Shown in pieces: positions 13,144-23,337 of a stretch of 64,000 bases of DNA; the stretch's first letter is position 1, and each line of letters starts with the position of its first letter. The position numbers were made by a program, and so were the translations under genes. This stretch comes from Otis tarda (taxonomy: Eukaryota; Chordata; Aves; Otidiformes; Otididae), in the NCBI GenBank assembly GCA_026413225.1, contig CM048554.1, positions 8,882,001 through 8,946,000 of the forward strand, read 5' to 3'. The notes under the pieces are model-generated. The model made no database searches. It was not told the origin of the DNA and saw nothing but the letters and a program-made list of their open reading frames with translations.

Positions 13144-15192
13144 ATGCACCAGCAGTGCACCTACGCTAAGAGGTCTGCAGGTCGTGTCTGTGTGCTATTG
13201 CACACAGACCAATATGGACCAAGTTGGTCCATATTTAAGGAGCACCTCCTCCAACCTCAGCAGAGGTGCGTCCCGATGAAGAAGAAGTCGGGCAAAAAGG
13301 CCAGGAGGCCAGCGTGGATGAGCAAGGAGCTCCTGGACCAACTGAAAGTAAAGAAGGTAGCCTATAGAGGGTGGAAGCGGAGACAGGTAGCCTGGAAGGA
13401 CTACTGCGTGGCTGTGCGAGCGGCCAGGGATCGGGTGAGGAAGGCTAAAGCCCTGACGGAATCGAATCTGGCCAGGGATATAAAAAGTAACAAGAAAAGC
13501 TTTTACAGGTATGTAGGGGACAAAAGAGAATCCAAGGAGAATGTAGGCCCCCTCCGGAAGGTAACGGGTGTCGTGGTTACCCAGGATGTGGAGAAGGCTG
13601 AGGTTCTCAATGACTTTTTTGCCTCAGTCTTCACTGATAAGGGCTCTTGTCTCCCCACCCAAGCTGTGGAAGGCACAGGCAGGGACTGCGAGGATGAAGA
13701 ACTGCCCACGGTGCTCGAAGAGCAGGTTCGGGATCATCTAAGGAACTTGAAGGTGCACAAGTCCATGGGGCCTGATGAGATCCATCCGTGCGTCCTGAGG
13801 GAACTGGTGGATGAAGTTGCCAAGCCACTGGCCATCATATTTGAGAAATGGTGGCGGTCTGGTGAGGTCTCCGATGACTGGAAGAGAGGGAACATAACCC
13901 CCATTTTTAAAAAGGGGAGTAAGGAAGACCCGGGCAACTACAGGCCGGTCAGCCTCACCTCCGTGCCTGGCAAGGTCATGGAGCAGATTCTCCTGGAAAG
14001 CATGCTAAGGCACATGGAGAGCAAGGAGGTGGTTGGTGACAGCCAACATGGCTTCACCAAGGGCAGATCGTGCCTGACCAATTTGGTGGCCTTTTATGAC
14101 GGGGTGATGGCATCGGTGGACAAGGGACAGGCAACGGATATTATGTACCTGGACTTGTGCAAGGCATTTGACACTGTCCCACATGACAGCCTTCTCTCTA
14201 AACTAGAGAGACATGGGTTTGATGGACGGACCACTCGGTGGATAAGGAGTTGGCTGGATGGCCGCACTCAGAGAGTGGTGGTCAACGGCTCAATGTCCAA
14301 GTGGAGACCGGTCACGAGTGGCGTCCCTCGGGGGTCCGTGTTGGGCCCGGCCCTGTTCAACATCTTTGTCGGCGTCATGGACAGTGGGATAGAGTGCACC
14401 CTCAGCAAGTTCGCCGATGACACCAAGTTGTGTGGTGCCGTTGACATGCTGGAAGGGAGGGATGCCATCCAGAGGGATCTTGACAGGCTGGAGAGGTGGG
14501 CCCGTGCCAACCTCATGAAGTTCAACCAGGCCAAGTGCAAGGTCCTGCACCTGGGTCATGGCAATCCCAGGCACAAATACAGGCTGGGCGGAGAATGGAT
14601 TGAGAGCAGCCCTGAGGAGAAGGACTTGGGAGTGCTGGTGGACGAGAGGCTCGACATGAGTGGGCAATGCGCCCTTGTGGCCCAGAAGGCCAACCGCATC
14701 CTGGGCTGCATCAAGAGGAGCGTGGCCAGCATGTCGAGGGAGGTGATTCTGCCCTTCTACTCTGCCCTGGTGAGACCCCACCTGGAGTACTGCGTCCAGT
14801 TCTGGAGCCCCCAACGTAAGAAGGACATGGACCAGTTGGAAAGGGTCCAGAGGAGGGCCACAAAGATGATCAGAAGGCTGGAGCACCTCTCCTATGAGGA
14901 CAAGCTGAGAGAGTTGGAGCTGTTCAGCCTGGAGAAGAGGAGGCTCTGGGGAGACCTTATAGCAGCCTTCCAATACCTCAAGGGGGCCTACAGGAAAGAT
15001 GGGGAGAGGCTGTTCAGTAGGGCCTGTTGCGATAGGACAAGGAGTAATGGTTTTAAAATAGAGGGAGGTAGGTTTAGATTAGATATTGGAAAAATTTTTT
15101 TTTACAATGAGAGTTTTAGAGCACTGGAAGAGGTTGCCCAGAGAGGTGGTGGATGCCCCATCCCTGGAAATGTTCAAGGCCAGGCTGGATGA
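13144..15192 (+). CDS. CR1 ORF2 C-terminal part: reverse transcriptase (5'-truncated, uninterrupted)
   Basis: A frame of 682 codons has no internal stop. The first roughly 25 codons (before 13216) look like host sequence, and the ATG is incidental. The remainder is CR1 ORF2: a Lys/Arg-rich linker, then reverse transcriptase with [26 protein letters not shown], motif [13 protein letters not shown] (Asp codon 337), motif [11 protein letters not shown] (codons 394-403) and the catalytic motif C FADD (codons 423-426). The C-terminal region typical of CR1 follows ([21 protein letters not shown]). Motif B carries Arg (CGG, codon 396) where this family normally has Gln in GVPQGS. The endonuclease is absent, so the copy cannot move by itself. 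Transcription or translation cannot be judged from the sequence. Confidence 0.85.
   Translation: MHQQCTYAKRSAGRVCVLLHTDQYGPSWSIFKEHLLQPQQRCVPMKKKSGKKARRPAWMSKELLDQLKVKKVAYRGWKRRQVAWKDYCVAVRAARDRVRKAKALTESNLARDIKSNKKSFYRYVGDKRESKENVGPLRKVTGVVVTQDVEKAEVLNDFFASVFTDKGSCLPTQAVEGTGRDCEDEELPTVLEEQVRDHLRNLKVHKSMGPDEIHPCVLRELVDEVAKPLAIIFEKWWRSGEVSDDWKRGNITPIFKKGSKEDPGNYRPVSLTSVPGKVMEQILLESMLRHMESKEVVGDSQHGFTKGRSCLTNLVAFYDGVMASVDKGQATDIMYLDLCKAFDTVPHDSLLSKLERHGFDGRTTRWIRSWLDGRTQRVVVNGSMSKWRPVTSGVPRGSVLGPALFNIFVGVMDSGIECTLSKFADDTKLCGAVDMLEGRDAIQRDLDRLERWARANLMKFNQAKCKVLHLGHGNPRHKYRLGGEWIESSPEEKDLGVLVDERLDMSGQCALVAQKANRILGCIKRSVASMSREVILPFYSALVRPHLEYCVQFWSPQRKKDMDQLERVQRRATKMIRRLEHLSYEDKLRELELFSLEKRRLWGDLIAAFQYLKGAYRKDGERLFSRACCDRTRSNGFKIEGGRFRLDIGKIFFYNESFRALEEVAQRGGGCPIPGNVQGQAG
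13186..13209. repeat. Perfect 9-bp inverted repeat just upstream of the CR1 start
   Basis: GTCTGTGTG (13186-13194) and CACACAGAC (13201-13209) are exact reverse complements separated by six bases. It lies in presumed host sequence directly before the truncated CR1 5' end. Confidence 0.85.
13211..13235. repeat. Palindrome spanning the CR1 5' junction
   Basis: AATATGGACCAA (13211-13222) and TTGGTCCATATT (13224-13235) are perfect 12-bp reverse complements around a single G. The right arm is CR1 coding sequence (the SWSIFK region); the left arm is an inverted copy at the truncation point. Confidence 0.85.
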
Positions 15193-15304
15193 GGCTCTGA
15201 GCAACCTGATCTAGTCGGGGATGTCCCTGCTCCTTGCAGGGGGGTTGGACTAGATGACCTTTGAAGGTCCCTTCCAACTCTAACCATTCTATGATTCTAT
15301 GATT
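13216..15304 (+). mobile_element. CR1 LINE, 5'-truncated, with long open reverse-transcriptase frame
   Basis: This is a non-LTR retrotransposon of the chicken-repeat-1 (CR1) clade. CR1 homology begins near 13216 and ends in the typical 3' tail: a CCCTTCCAACTCTAACC segment, then two full ATTCTATG octamers and a partial third (15286-15304). A full CR1 is about 4.5 kb with ORF1 and an endonuclease-reverse transcriptase ORF2. ORF1 and nearly all of the endonuclease are missing here, which is usual 5' truncation from incomplete reverse transcription. The remaining ORF2 part is uninterrupted, so the copy is fairly young. It sits in a PCSK2 intron in the same orientation as the gene. Confidence 0.95.
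15286..15304 (+). repeat. CR1 3'-terminal octamer repeats (ATTCTATG)n
   Basis: Two perfect ATTCTATG units and a partial third mark the 3' end of the CR1 copy. CR1 elements end in such short tandem octamers instead of a poly-A tail. Confidence 0.9.
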
Positions 15305-16276
15305 GCTGCTTTAAGAGCCCGAACATACCAATTCATGAGGCTCTGCATGCTGCTCTGGTTTCATAATATGCACCTCCTCTGGGGATCCCTGCTTACTCAT
15401 TCCTTCTCAGTATCTCAGCATCTTTTCCTCACCAGTGGGTTGCATATTTTGGTTACTACTTTGGAGACAGGCATTACCCTCTGAAGCAAAGAATAATAAT
15501 TTGTCTTCACAAGTTCAGCCCAGCAAGTTTGAACTTGAGTTTAACTGCAGGGAGGCTTTTAACAGTTTTTCTCTACACAGGAATGGTGTTAAACACAAGA
15601 GAGATGTTTCTTCAATTTGTAACAGTGAAAATCTGAAGTAATTTCACTAAAATGAATGAAGTGAGTCTATATTTACCCTTGGGCAAGAGGAGGTGAAACC
15701 TGAGTCTTTGTACTTCTGGAGAATTGAATCTCAGCCAAGAAGCTAGTACCAAATGTACACTGTTGTTCCACTGTGGTGGTATCACCTGGTCTTTTTCTCA
15801 GTGGTATTCCTGAGTTCAGGCATTCCTGCCTCCTCTGTCCTCACTGTTTGTTCCTCTGACACCATTCCCACTCTTTGTTGCAGGGATAGCTAGTGTTTGG
15901 ATAGGGAGTATGATTGCATTTAAAAAAATTGTTTCTAAGCTAGAGCATTTCCCTGGTCTCATTTGCAATTCAGTCCAGGGTGGCATGTGGCGAGATGGAA
16001 CAGAAGGGAATAACTTAAACTGGGTTGGTCCTTTCTAAAAGGGAAGCGAGGAACGATGAGGGGCCCTACCCAGTATAGAGGAGGATAACTTTCAGTACTT
16101 TTCAGGGACCTCAGGGCTTTTTTTTTCCTATTTTTTTTTTTTCAGGTTTCCCTGTTTTGCAGAATACTATTGTTACCCTCAGTCTCATAAAATGACATTT
16201 TGAGCCAAGACTTTGGCAGTTTCATCTGAAGCCGAAAAAGCTAAAATAAAAGAAACTTAATAGTCCATATAACTAT

Positions 16277-16900
16277 TAAGTGGGTATTCTTTATTATGCC
16301 GCCGGGCACATGGGGGATCGCTCCTCCAAACGTGTGCAATGTGTTAAAGAACAGGTACAGTATTTATGCATCATAGACATACAAATTCATAGAATTCCCA
16401 CTGACTTGGTTATATATTAATTAGAAATCTTTATCATAAGTTTTGCTCCCATGACAGGTTATTCCTCGGTCTCTGTGTCCATCTCGTGTCTGTTCTCAGG
16501 AGTCATAGTCTCTCTGGTGGTCATTCTCTCCTCCTTATCACTGTGTGCAGCTGTGTGGATTTAGACCTTTGTCCTGCTTTGTTCTTGCTGCCAGGGTAGT
16601 TTCTTGCTGTTCCCAATTTCCTTGGTTATTCCACCCTATCAGTTGGTTCTAAACTTCTTAAGTCCCCTTATCTTGGTCTCAGCCAGTGTGTCTGTACCCC
16701 CTCAGGGTGTTCCCATCTAACTTATCTTAGCTCTCGCTGAAGCATCCTGAAAGTATCTCATTATGTTAAGTTTATGACTCTACTGTTCTTTCTGTCAAGG
16801 TTAGTAAATCATTGATTACTATTTATCAGGTTGATTCCTTAGTATTAACCCATTCTTTCACATCCCTTACCTAATTCCACTGTGTCTTTGGCAGCACTTC
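16277..16900 (-). mobile_element. Possible old LTR fragment, reverse orientation
   Basis: The segment opens TGGGTATTCTTTATTATGCC followed by GCCGGGCACATGGGGGATCGC. On the minus strand this gives an AATAAAGAATACCCA end, similar to the R/U5 end of bird ERV LTRs as I remember them. A long pyrimidine-rich stretch follows. I found neither a matching second terminus nor a target duplication, so the right limit is a guess. It could instead be the edge of another repeat family. Confidence 0.4.
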
Positions 16901-18884
16901 GTTGTTTGTTGTTTTCCTTTTGTGATGGTCATTCACAGGTACAGCTCATGTCACTCTTAAAGGAAAGGCCCAGAACAAAAGACATCATCTCTGACATTAT
17001 TGCATTGTCAGCAGCTTGCCAAGTCCATGATTCTGTCATTTAGCACTGGATGTTTTACACTTCTTCAGACTGCAGTGGCTCATGACATGTGGGACTTCAT
17101 ATCCCAATCTAGGCATCTGTTCAAACTGCCATAAAGTCAGTCCTTCTCCTGTACCAGTTTGTTTCCCCAGATCTCCCTTTTGTTACTCTGTAAAGTACTA
17201 CTAGTCTCAAGCTGCTCCTTCAGTGCTTGCCATAACACAGTTTAATGCTGGCATTTTGGAACTCTGGAGAACCCCTAAATGCGTGTGCAGCAGGTACTGT
17301 TAGTATTAACCAGAGATTCGTCACTTTTCATACCAAAGAAATATGATTTAATCAAGGAAGCTTTTCTGTTAAATTTTTATTCTGTTAAGACCGTAACATG
17401 ATTTGGGTCTCAAAGTTTGGACACAATGCGATTTCCATAGAATTTGCATGCATCATTTTTGATCGCCTCCTGTGTCAAGCCTGAGCAAATTATTTTCTTC
17501 CATGATTTGCAAAACATTTGTTTCAGTGGAAATAAATGAGGAAGACCAAGAAGTATATAATAAGGATAGCAGTTTACAGGAGTATATGGAAATCTTTTTG
17601 GTGATAAGCAAAAACATATTTAGGGTTTAGTCTTTCTCAGTCCCTTGGGGTACAACCTCCTTTCAATGAGTGTGATTAGAAAGGTTCCTATTAATATTGA
17701 TGCAAATTATGTATCCACACTGGGAGGAAAATATACTCCAAAGTCTAATTATTTTATGCTAATAACCAAACTGAAAACATACTCCCTCATTCCTGACCAA
17801 AAAAGCAGCAATGTTCAAATAATTTACAGCAGGATGATCATTTTATCACTTCAGCCTGTGCTGTGACCCAGTGGGGACAAGGGAAAATTCTGGCACCAAA
17901 ATCCCTGCTAGTGCACATAAACCACCAATTAATAACAAGTTTTGTAGTCTTTGGGGTCCAGTTTTCATTGCTCTAGGCAGTGGATAAATAGAGGGACCTG
18001 TGACAAATCTGACCCAATTGGATATCCTGGTCCCTTGACATAAAGGCAGAAAACCCTTTATTTCTAAGATTTTTAAAAAATAATTTTAATTGTTCAGATG
18101 TGCTTTGGAGAGAGGCTTGTCCAGCAGCCACTGGGACAGGCTGCTGGAGAATACAGGCAAGGATGTAAAAAGCCTCTCTGCGAAGGGGGTTGTTGAGAAA
18201 ACTCATCAAGAATATCCAGACTATACTTCAGTGCATTGTACTGCTCTGTCTCTGTGATGAGCTAAGGAGAGTTTCAGCTGGGATAAACTTTGAGCGTATT
18301 AATACTTGTCTCAGTTTCGCAGATTTTTCCTTCCTATGTGCTCTGTTACGTCAGGGCCGGCTCTGTGCCCCAGCATGGCATCTCTTCCCTGCATTGCTGA
18401 CCCCACCACTGCTCTGTGTTGTGTCTCCTGCCTACAATCTCGCACTAGATGTGATCCCTTTGCCAAACTGCTTGCGTCCTGGTGACTTTCTTGTCCAGAA
18501 GAGAGCTGTAGACTTTGCCTCGGGGAATGTGAGTTCAATACGCTGCTCAAGCCGGGTGCCTAGGCAGTTCAGGCATTCAGGGGCAAAAGGGTGGTTTTCT
18601 GCCACTTGATGGCAGCTGGAATTTGGGATGAGGTTGGAAAATTTGGCCTGATGTAGATCTCTGCCTTGGCTGTGCTCTCTGCTATGTTGCCAGGAGCTCC
18701 ATGCAAAGGCTCCGTGGCAGGAATTGAAGGAGAACATTGGTGAATGAAAGAAGGATTCTGACATACTGCATGTCATGACAAGGATCGAGGTCAGTCCTTT
18801 GGAAGTACTGAATTAAAAACTGATTTAGATAAAGGACAAAATTATAGGACATGGACTATTTCAGTCCTTTTTGTAAACCGTAGA

Positions 18885-19053
18885 TTATAGAATAGTTAGG
18901 GTTGGAAGGGACCTTCAAAGGTCATCTAGTCCAACCCCCCTGCAAGGAGCAGGGACATCTCCAACCAGATCAGGGTGCTCAGAGCCCCATCCAACCTGGC
19001 CTTGAATGTTTCTAGGGATGGGGCATCTACCACCTCTCTGGGAAACCTGTCCC
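18885..19053 (-). mobile_element. CR1 3'-end fragment, reverse orientation
   Basis: Read on the minus strand this is the last 170 bp of a CR1: GTTGGATGGGGCTCTGAGCA, the TGCAGGGGGGTTGGACTAGATGACC block and GTCCCTTCCAACCC. It is 5'-truncated inside the 3' end of ORF2 and has no coding potential. The octamer tail on the 18885 side is degraded (TATAGAATAG). Confidence 0.9.
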
Positions 19054-22000
19054 TTATTTCCTAGTTTTTTTTCTGCCTTTCCTCTTGATACTGAAATTGT
19101 TTGGTAGAAAGTGTTCTGTTTTGATGCTTCCTTTGTGGCAGATGGTCTATTCTTGGCAGCTATATGCTGCTAACTCAATGCTGTACAGCAGTGATACATA
19201 AACCTCTGCTGACGTTATTAACATGCTTTGTGATGGGGATCCATAAACCTCTGAATCTAGGAGCTGAAGAAGTACAAATGCAACCTTTACAGTGTACAGC
19301 CCGATCAATACAAATCATCGGTTGCTTTCTAGTGGGCTGGGAAAGGCATGCATAGGAGCAAGCTCCCTTGTATTTTCTGTCCAGGGTATTTGTGGTAATA
19401 GAATAAAGAAGTAGCTGTGCTATAAACAACCACTCTGCTGTTAGGTGCATGAGCAGATATATGAATGTGAGCAAACGTATAATTGTGGTTTTCCCTCTGT
19501 CATGAAATCGGCTTCTGTTTTGTGTCTGGCTTCTACTTATGAAATTTCCTGAGAGAAGACACTGTACAGCCCATGTAATTCCCACCAGGCAGCACTTCAG
19601 GAAGATCAGTGATTTGCAGTTCTATATCTCATCTCCACTGAGATAGCAGCAGAGCTCTGAAGGCATTAAAAATGAACAAGAAAAGCCCACTAATATATCA
19701 CTACTGCTCATGCAAATCTTGAAGTTTTAGTATTACGGGTTTGACATACTAGAATAAGCTTAGACTTTTTGGCAGTTGTTGCTATATCACTCTGGGTAGG
19801 CAGCTTTTTAAAAATAGGCTTTGTTCTTTTATTAAAGCTAAATGGGCCTTCTGCAGGTGTCATTACCACCTACCTGGGGAGGTGTTGACAGCAGTGGGCA
19901 GTAATCAGTGCTGGCAATCTGACTGCATGGTGCAGTGGAGACCTGAGTCAGAACAAAGACCGCAGGAGCTGCCAGAGGTAGAGTAAGTGGCCATTTGTGA
20001 TGGCCACCACTGTGCAGAGATGCTCCCTTCCACCTTAACTGAAACAGATGCCCCTTCAAGAGGTATTCTCCCCAAATTCAAACTATGTAACTTGTTCACA
20101 GAGCAGAAGGAACAGAGACAGGAAAAGTGGTTTTGTGCAATGACAGTGCAGAAGAGGTTGCAAAAGAGAGGGATTGTATTCTGTAGGGCACTCACAGGAT
20201 TGCAGCCAGGATAAAGAAATCAAAAGGCACTTCTGCACTTTCTGAACCCGGATTTGAGAAAGCCTGGATTCTACATGGTGGAGCCAACCTTTTCTTTGCT
20301 GTCACCCCATGAGTCCAGGTTTTGAGGACCCACAGCTAGTTTTAAGTAACTATTTTAATTAAGACTTTCTTAAATGAATTTAAATAAAATTGATTTTCAG
20401 CTTGGTTTGTGTACTACATGTACGACAATGGCACTGACATTACTCTGCCTTCTTTCCCTCCTAGTGCCATGGTACAATTTTTATTCTGGTAAGCTGCTTT
20501 TCAGCTGAGATTCTGGCAACAGTTTTGTATTGAAAATGTTTCACTGCCACTGGATTCAGCAGGGCCCATCTGCTCGGAAGGACCATAAATGGCAGAGGAA
20601 GCTGATGTAAACTTCTCTAAGCCCCCACTGCATGAGAGGAACCCCAAACAGCTCCCACCACAGTTACCATGACTGAATGCTGTCACTGGGCTTGCGGAGC
20701 AGCTATATAAAAATATTTTGGTTTTTTACCTGGAAGATGTTTAAAAAAGAAGTACACATGGAAAGCCAAATAAATCATATTGGACAGGGCAACATGCAAG
20801 TTTTCAATGTGTGCGACATTATGATGTACTTACTGTTAATGTGGGAAGGAGATAATCTGTGCCAGTAATTCCATGAGAGAAAACGACTGTTATATTTTTC
20901 CAAGCAGATGTCTCAGGGCAAATGATGAGCCATTAGATGAAATTTGAGTGGGAAGGAAGCTGTGGAGAATGAAGTGGAAATATGACAAGTTATAACACAG
21001 GTCAGAAGGCAGTTTTGCAGTGCAGAATCACTTTGGAGACCAGAGGGTCTGTTTTCAAAACATGCCACAGAGTTACTTTAAAGACTCATTTTCTGCTGAG
21101 TCTATTTCCCTACATGATGATGCATACCTACACAGGGATATTGCAAGGCACTTCCAGTCTGTCCATATGAGTACACTTGAACTTAATGTCTGTAAAGCAA
21201 ACTGGCATCTTTAGAAAGGAAATATATGAAGTTAGAGGTAAAGCTGCTGCAACTGATGCTTTATGACTAGAAATGTGTTGGGCATTAGCACAAATATTCA
21301 TGCATTTACAACAAGTCTTTTCTACATCAGAGTGAGTGAAGGATACACTTCAACAAAGAGAATAACTTTACCTATCAGTTGAGTCTTCCTATGCAAACCA
21401 AACTGAACAGAGTTTTCTTCAAGTGATATTTTCTCACAGTCCCCACTTATCTGGAGACCTGCTTCATGAAATGAGTCAACAGAGTTAGAGGAATCTTTAG
21501 CCTATAAGTACTCCTGATCTCTTGGGATATATCAAATATTAATCACTTGTGTGGAAGCTGCAACTGTACTAATAGAATCTTTAAATAGGAGATTATGTAA
21601 AGGTAGACTCTGTAGTTCCTCTCTCCTTGTAGGACCAGTGAGCCTATTGTGGAATAGGAGTAAAGGAGGAAAGTCCTTTGCTGGAAGGTGGCCCAGGAAT
21701 ATAAGACTTAAACGGTCCAAAGTTATAAATCAACAAATGATGACAAAGAGGGAATTATTAAATTAGAAGATTCAGCATCTTGTGAGCACCTCTCTTCTTT
21801 GTACTGCATGCATATATCCAAAAGCTAGTCTCAATGCCAGAAGGTTTGCAGTCTTAAAGATGAACTGGGCCTGATTCCCATTTAAACTAAAACCCTTTTA
21901 TACCACAGAGAGGCTGCAAATATAACTTAGACCTACCTTGGGTATCACCTCAAAGGTTGGTGGTGGCCTTTGTAATAGATGAAAATCACTCCATGAAAAG

Positions 22001-22340
22001 ACTTTTTCTGTTCAGGAAGAAGAAAAGGGTGGGTTTTTTTTTTTTTAAGCATTATATTTTAAGAAGGATATATCTGCAGCACTTGGCAAAGGGATATTAG
22101 AGAAGGGAAAACTGTGACTTACAGCAACTAATTTTGGAGCTAAGAAGGGAGGATCTGCCATCGATACCTGTTCTGGTTTTGTTTAGTGAGCGGGGGGCTA
22201 CTGTGGCAGCTTCTGTAGGAAACTGCTAGAAGTCGCTCCCCTTTGTTCAGTGGACTTGGCCAGGCCTAGGGCAGACCTGGTGCTGGCCAAGGCCGAGCCG
22301 ATTGGTAGCAGAATGTTCCGTGATAACGCCTCTGCGATAA

Positions 22341-22350
22341 CATATTTAAG
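22341..22350 (+). promoter_or_regulatory. TATA-like box in LTR copy 1
   Basis: CATATTTAAG lies about 172 bp into the element, in the same aligned place in all three copies. Core-promoter function is inferred from position only. Confidence 0.4.
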
Positions 22351-23142
22351 AAGGGGAAAACACAAAAAAAAAAAAAAAAAAAGAGAAGAGAAGATGTGAA
22401 GAAGCTGAGCAGGGGCAGAGGCGCAGAGGGGGAGGCGCAGGCCTCATGGGCCTTGCAGGCCTGACCCTCTGGCCTCTCGCCAGGCAGCCGACTGGGCCCA
22501 ACTCAGCCCAGCCCGGCTGCAAGAAGTGGAGAGGAGATGAGATGGATGATGTGAAGAGATTCTGAGAGGCATCTGCCAGCCTTTTGTGAAGAACTTTTCT
22601 TGTGAGAGGAACGGCTGCTGAAGCCAAGGTCAGTGAAGAAGGAGGGGCAGGAGTAATGCGGCTCCTGGCCAAGATTCCCCTGCAGCCTGTGGTGACGACC
22701 ATGGTGGAGCAGGTTGTCCCCCTGCAGCCCATGGAGGTCCATAGAGGAGCAGAGATCCACTTGGAGCCCGTGAAGGACCCCACATCGGGGGAAGTGGATG
22801 CCTGAAGGTGGCTGTGGCCCATGGAGGGCCCACTGGGACAGCCGTTCTGGAGAGACTGAACTCCATGGAAGAGACGATCCGTGCCAGAGCAGTTTCAGGA
22901 AGGACTGTGGCATATGGGTGGGACCCCACAACAGAGCAGGGGAGGAATGCAAGGAGTTCTTCCCCCGACAACGAAGCAGAGGCGTAAAACAACATGTGAT
23001 GAACTGACCGCAATCCCCATTCCCTCTTCCCCCCTGTGCCGCTCGGGGAGGGAAGGTAGCAGAGATAATGTTAAGCTTGGGAAGAGGGAGGGGTGGAGGG
23101 AGTTTATCTTGTTCTCTGTCTCATTATCCTGCTGTTTGTAGT

Positions 23143-23148
23143 AATAAA
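23143..23148 (+). terminator. Poly(A) signal AATAAA in LTR copy 1
   Basis: A canonical hexamer in the sense direction is followed by a T-rich GAATAGTTTTCCCC stretch. It is conserved at the same place in all three LTR copies. Use is not shown by the sequence. Confidence 0.5.
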
Positions 23149-23337
23149 TGAATAGTTTTCCCCAAGTCGAGTCTGTTTTCCCCGTGACGGTAACTTTAAG
23201 GATTTTCTCCCTGTCCTTATCTCAAATCTTGAGCCATTTTTCCTTATATTACCTCTCCCTATTCTCTCAGAAGGTGGGGGGAGTGAGAGAGAGACTGCAT
23301 AGTCTGGTCCTGATCGGGGATGGACTACGACAATACC

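Larger units (their letters stand above)
1..13185. other. PCSK2 upstream intron, no gene recognised
   Basis: This is AT-rich single-copy-looking intron. The short open frames on both strands have no recognisable domain. I looked for the expected preceding PCSK2 exon (prodomain residues such as YHFYHNG and the KRRRS secondary site) and did not find it. It contains homopolymer runs (8784, 10474, 10941) and one possible CR1 fossil (6400-6580). Confidence 0.7.
15305..22163. other. PCSK2 upstream intron between CR1 and first solo LTR
   Basis: Intronic sequence with the possible LTR fragment (16277) and the reverse CR1 tail (18885). A 139-codon open frame at 18190-18609 has no recognisable domain and is probably chance. 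Apart from these I see nothing definable. Confidence 0.65.
22169..23332 (+). mobile_element. Solo LTR of an endogenous retrovirus-like element, copy 1
   Basis: This is a 1,164-bp element bounded by TGTTCTGGTTTTG and ACTACGACA, a decayed form of the terminal inverted repeat TGTCGTGGTTT...AAACCACGACA best seen in copy 3. It is flanked by an exact 5-bp target duplication, ATACC (22164-22168 and 23333-23337), which fixes both ends. No internal gag/pol/env sequence is present, so it is a solo LTR left by recombination between two LTRs. On the + strand it has a TATA-like CATATTTAAG (22341) and an AATAAA (23143), consistent with a sense-oriented LTR. The middle is GC-rich with purine runs and a 19-A run near 22364. 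Open frames in it are chance products. The family name is not recognised. Confidence 0.85.

Noticed and set aside
14290-14973. 227-codon minus-strand frame inside the young CR1
   Set aside because: It is the antisense shadow of the CR1 reverse-transcriptase frame, whose codon bias leaves the opposite strand open.
18190-18609. 139-codon open frame with hydrophobic stretches
   Set aside because: No domain or conserved pattern recognised; the antisense strand is equally open, suggesting low stop density only.
22346-23013. Overlapping open frames of 85-178 codons on both strands in the three LTR copies, with similar peptides between copies
   Set aside because: They share sequence only because the LTRs are copies. 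They lie in a GC-rich stretch poor in stop codons, have no recognisable domain, and several frames on both strands are open at once.
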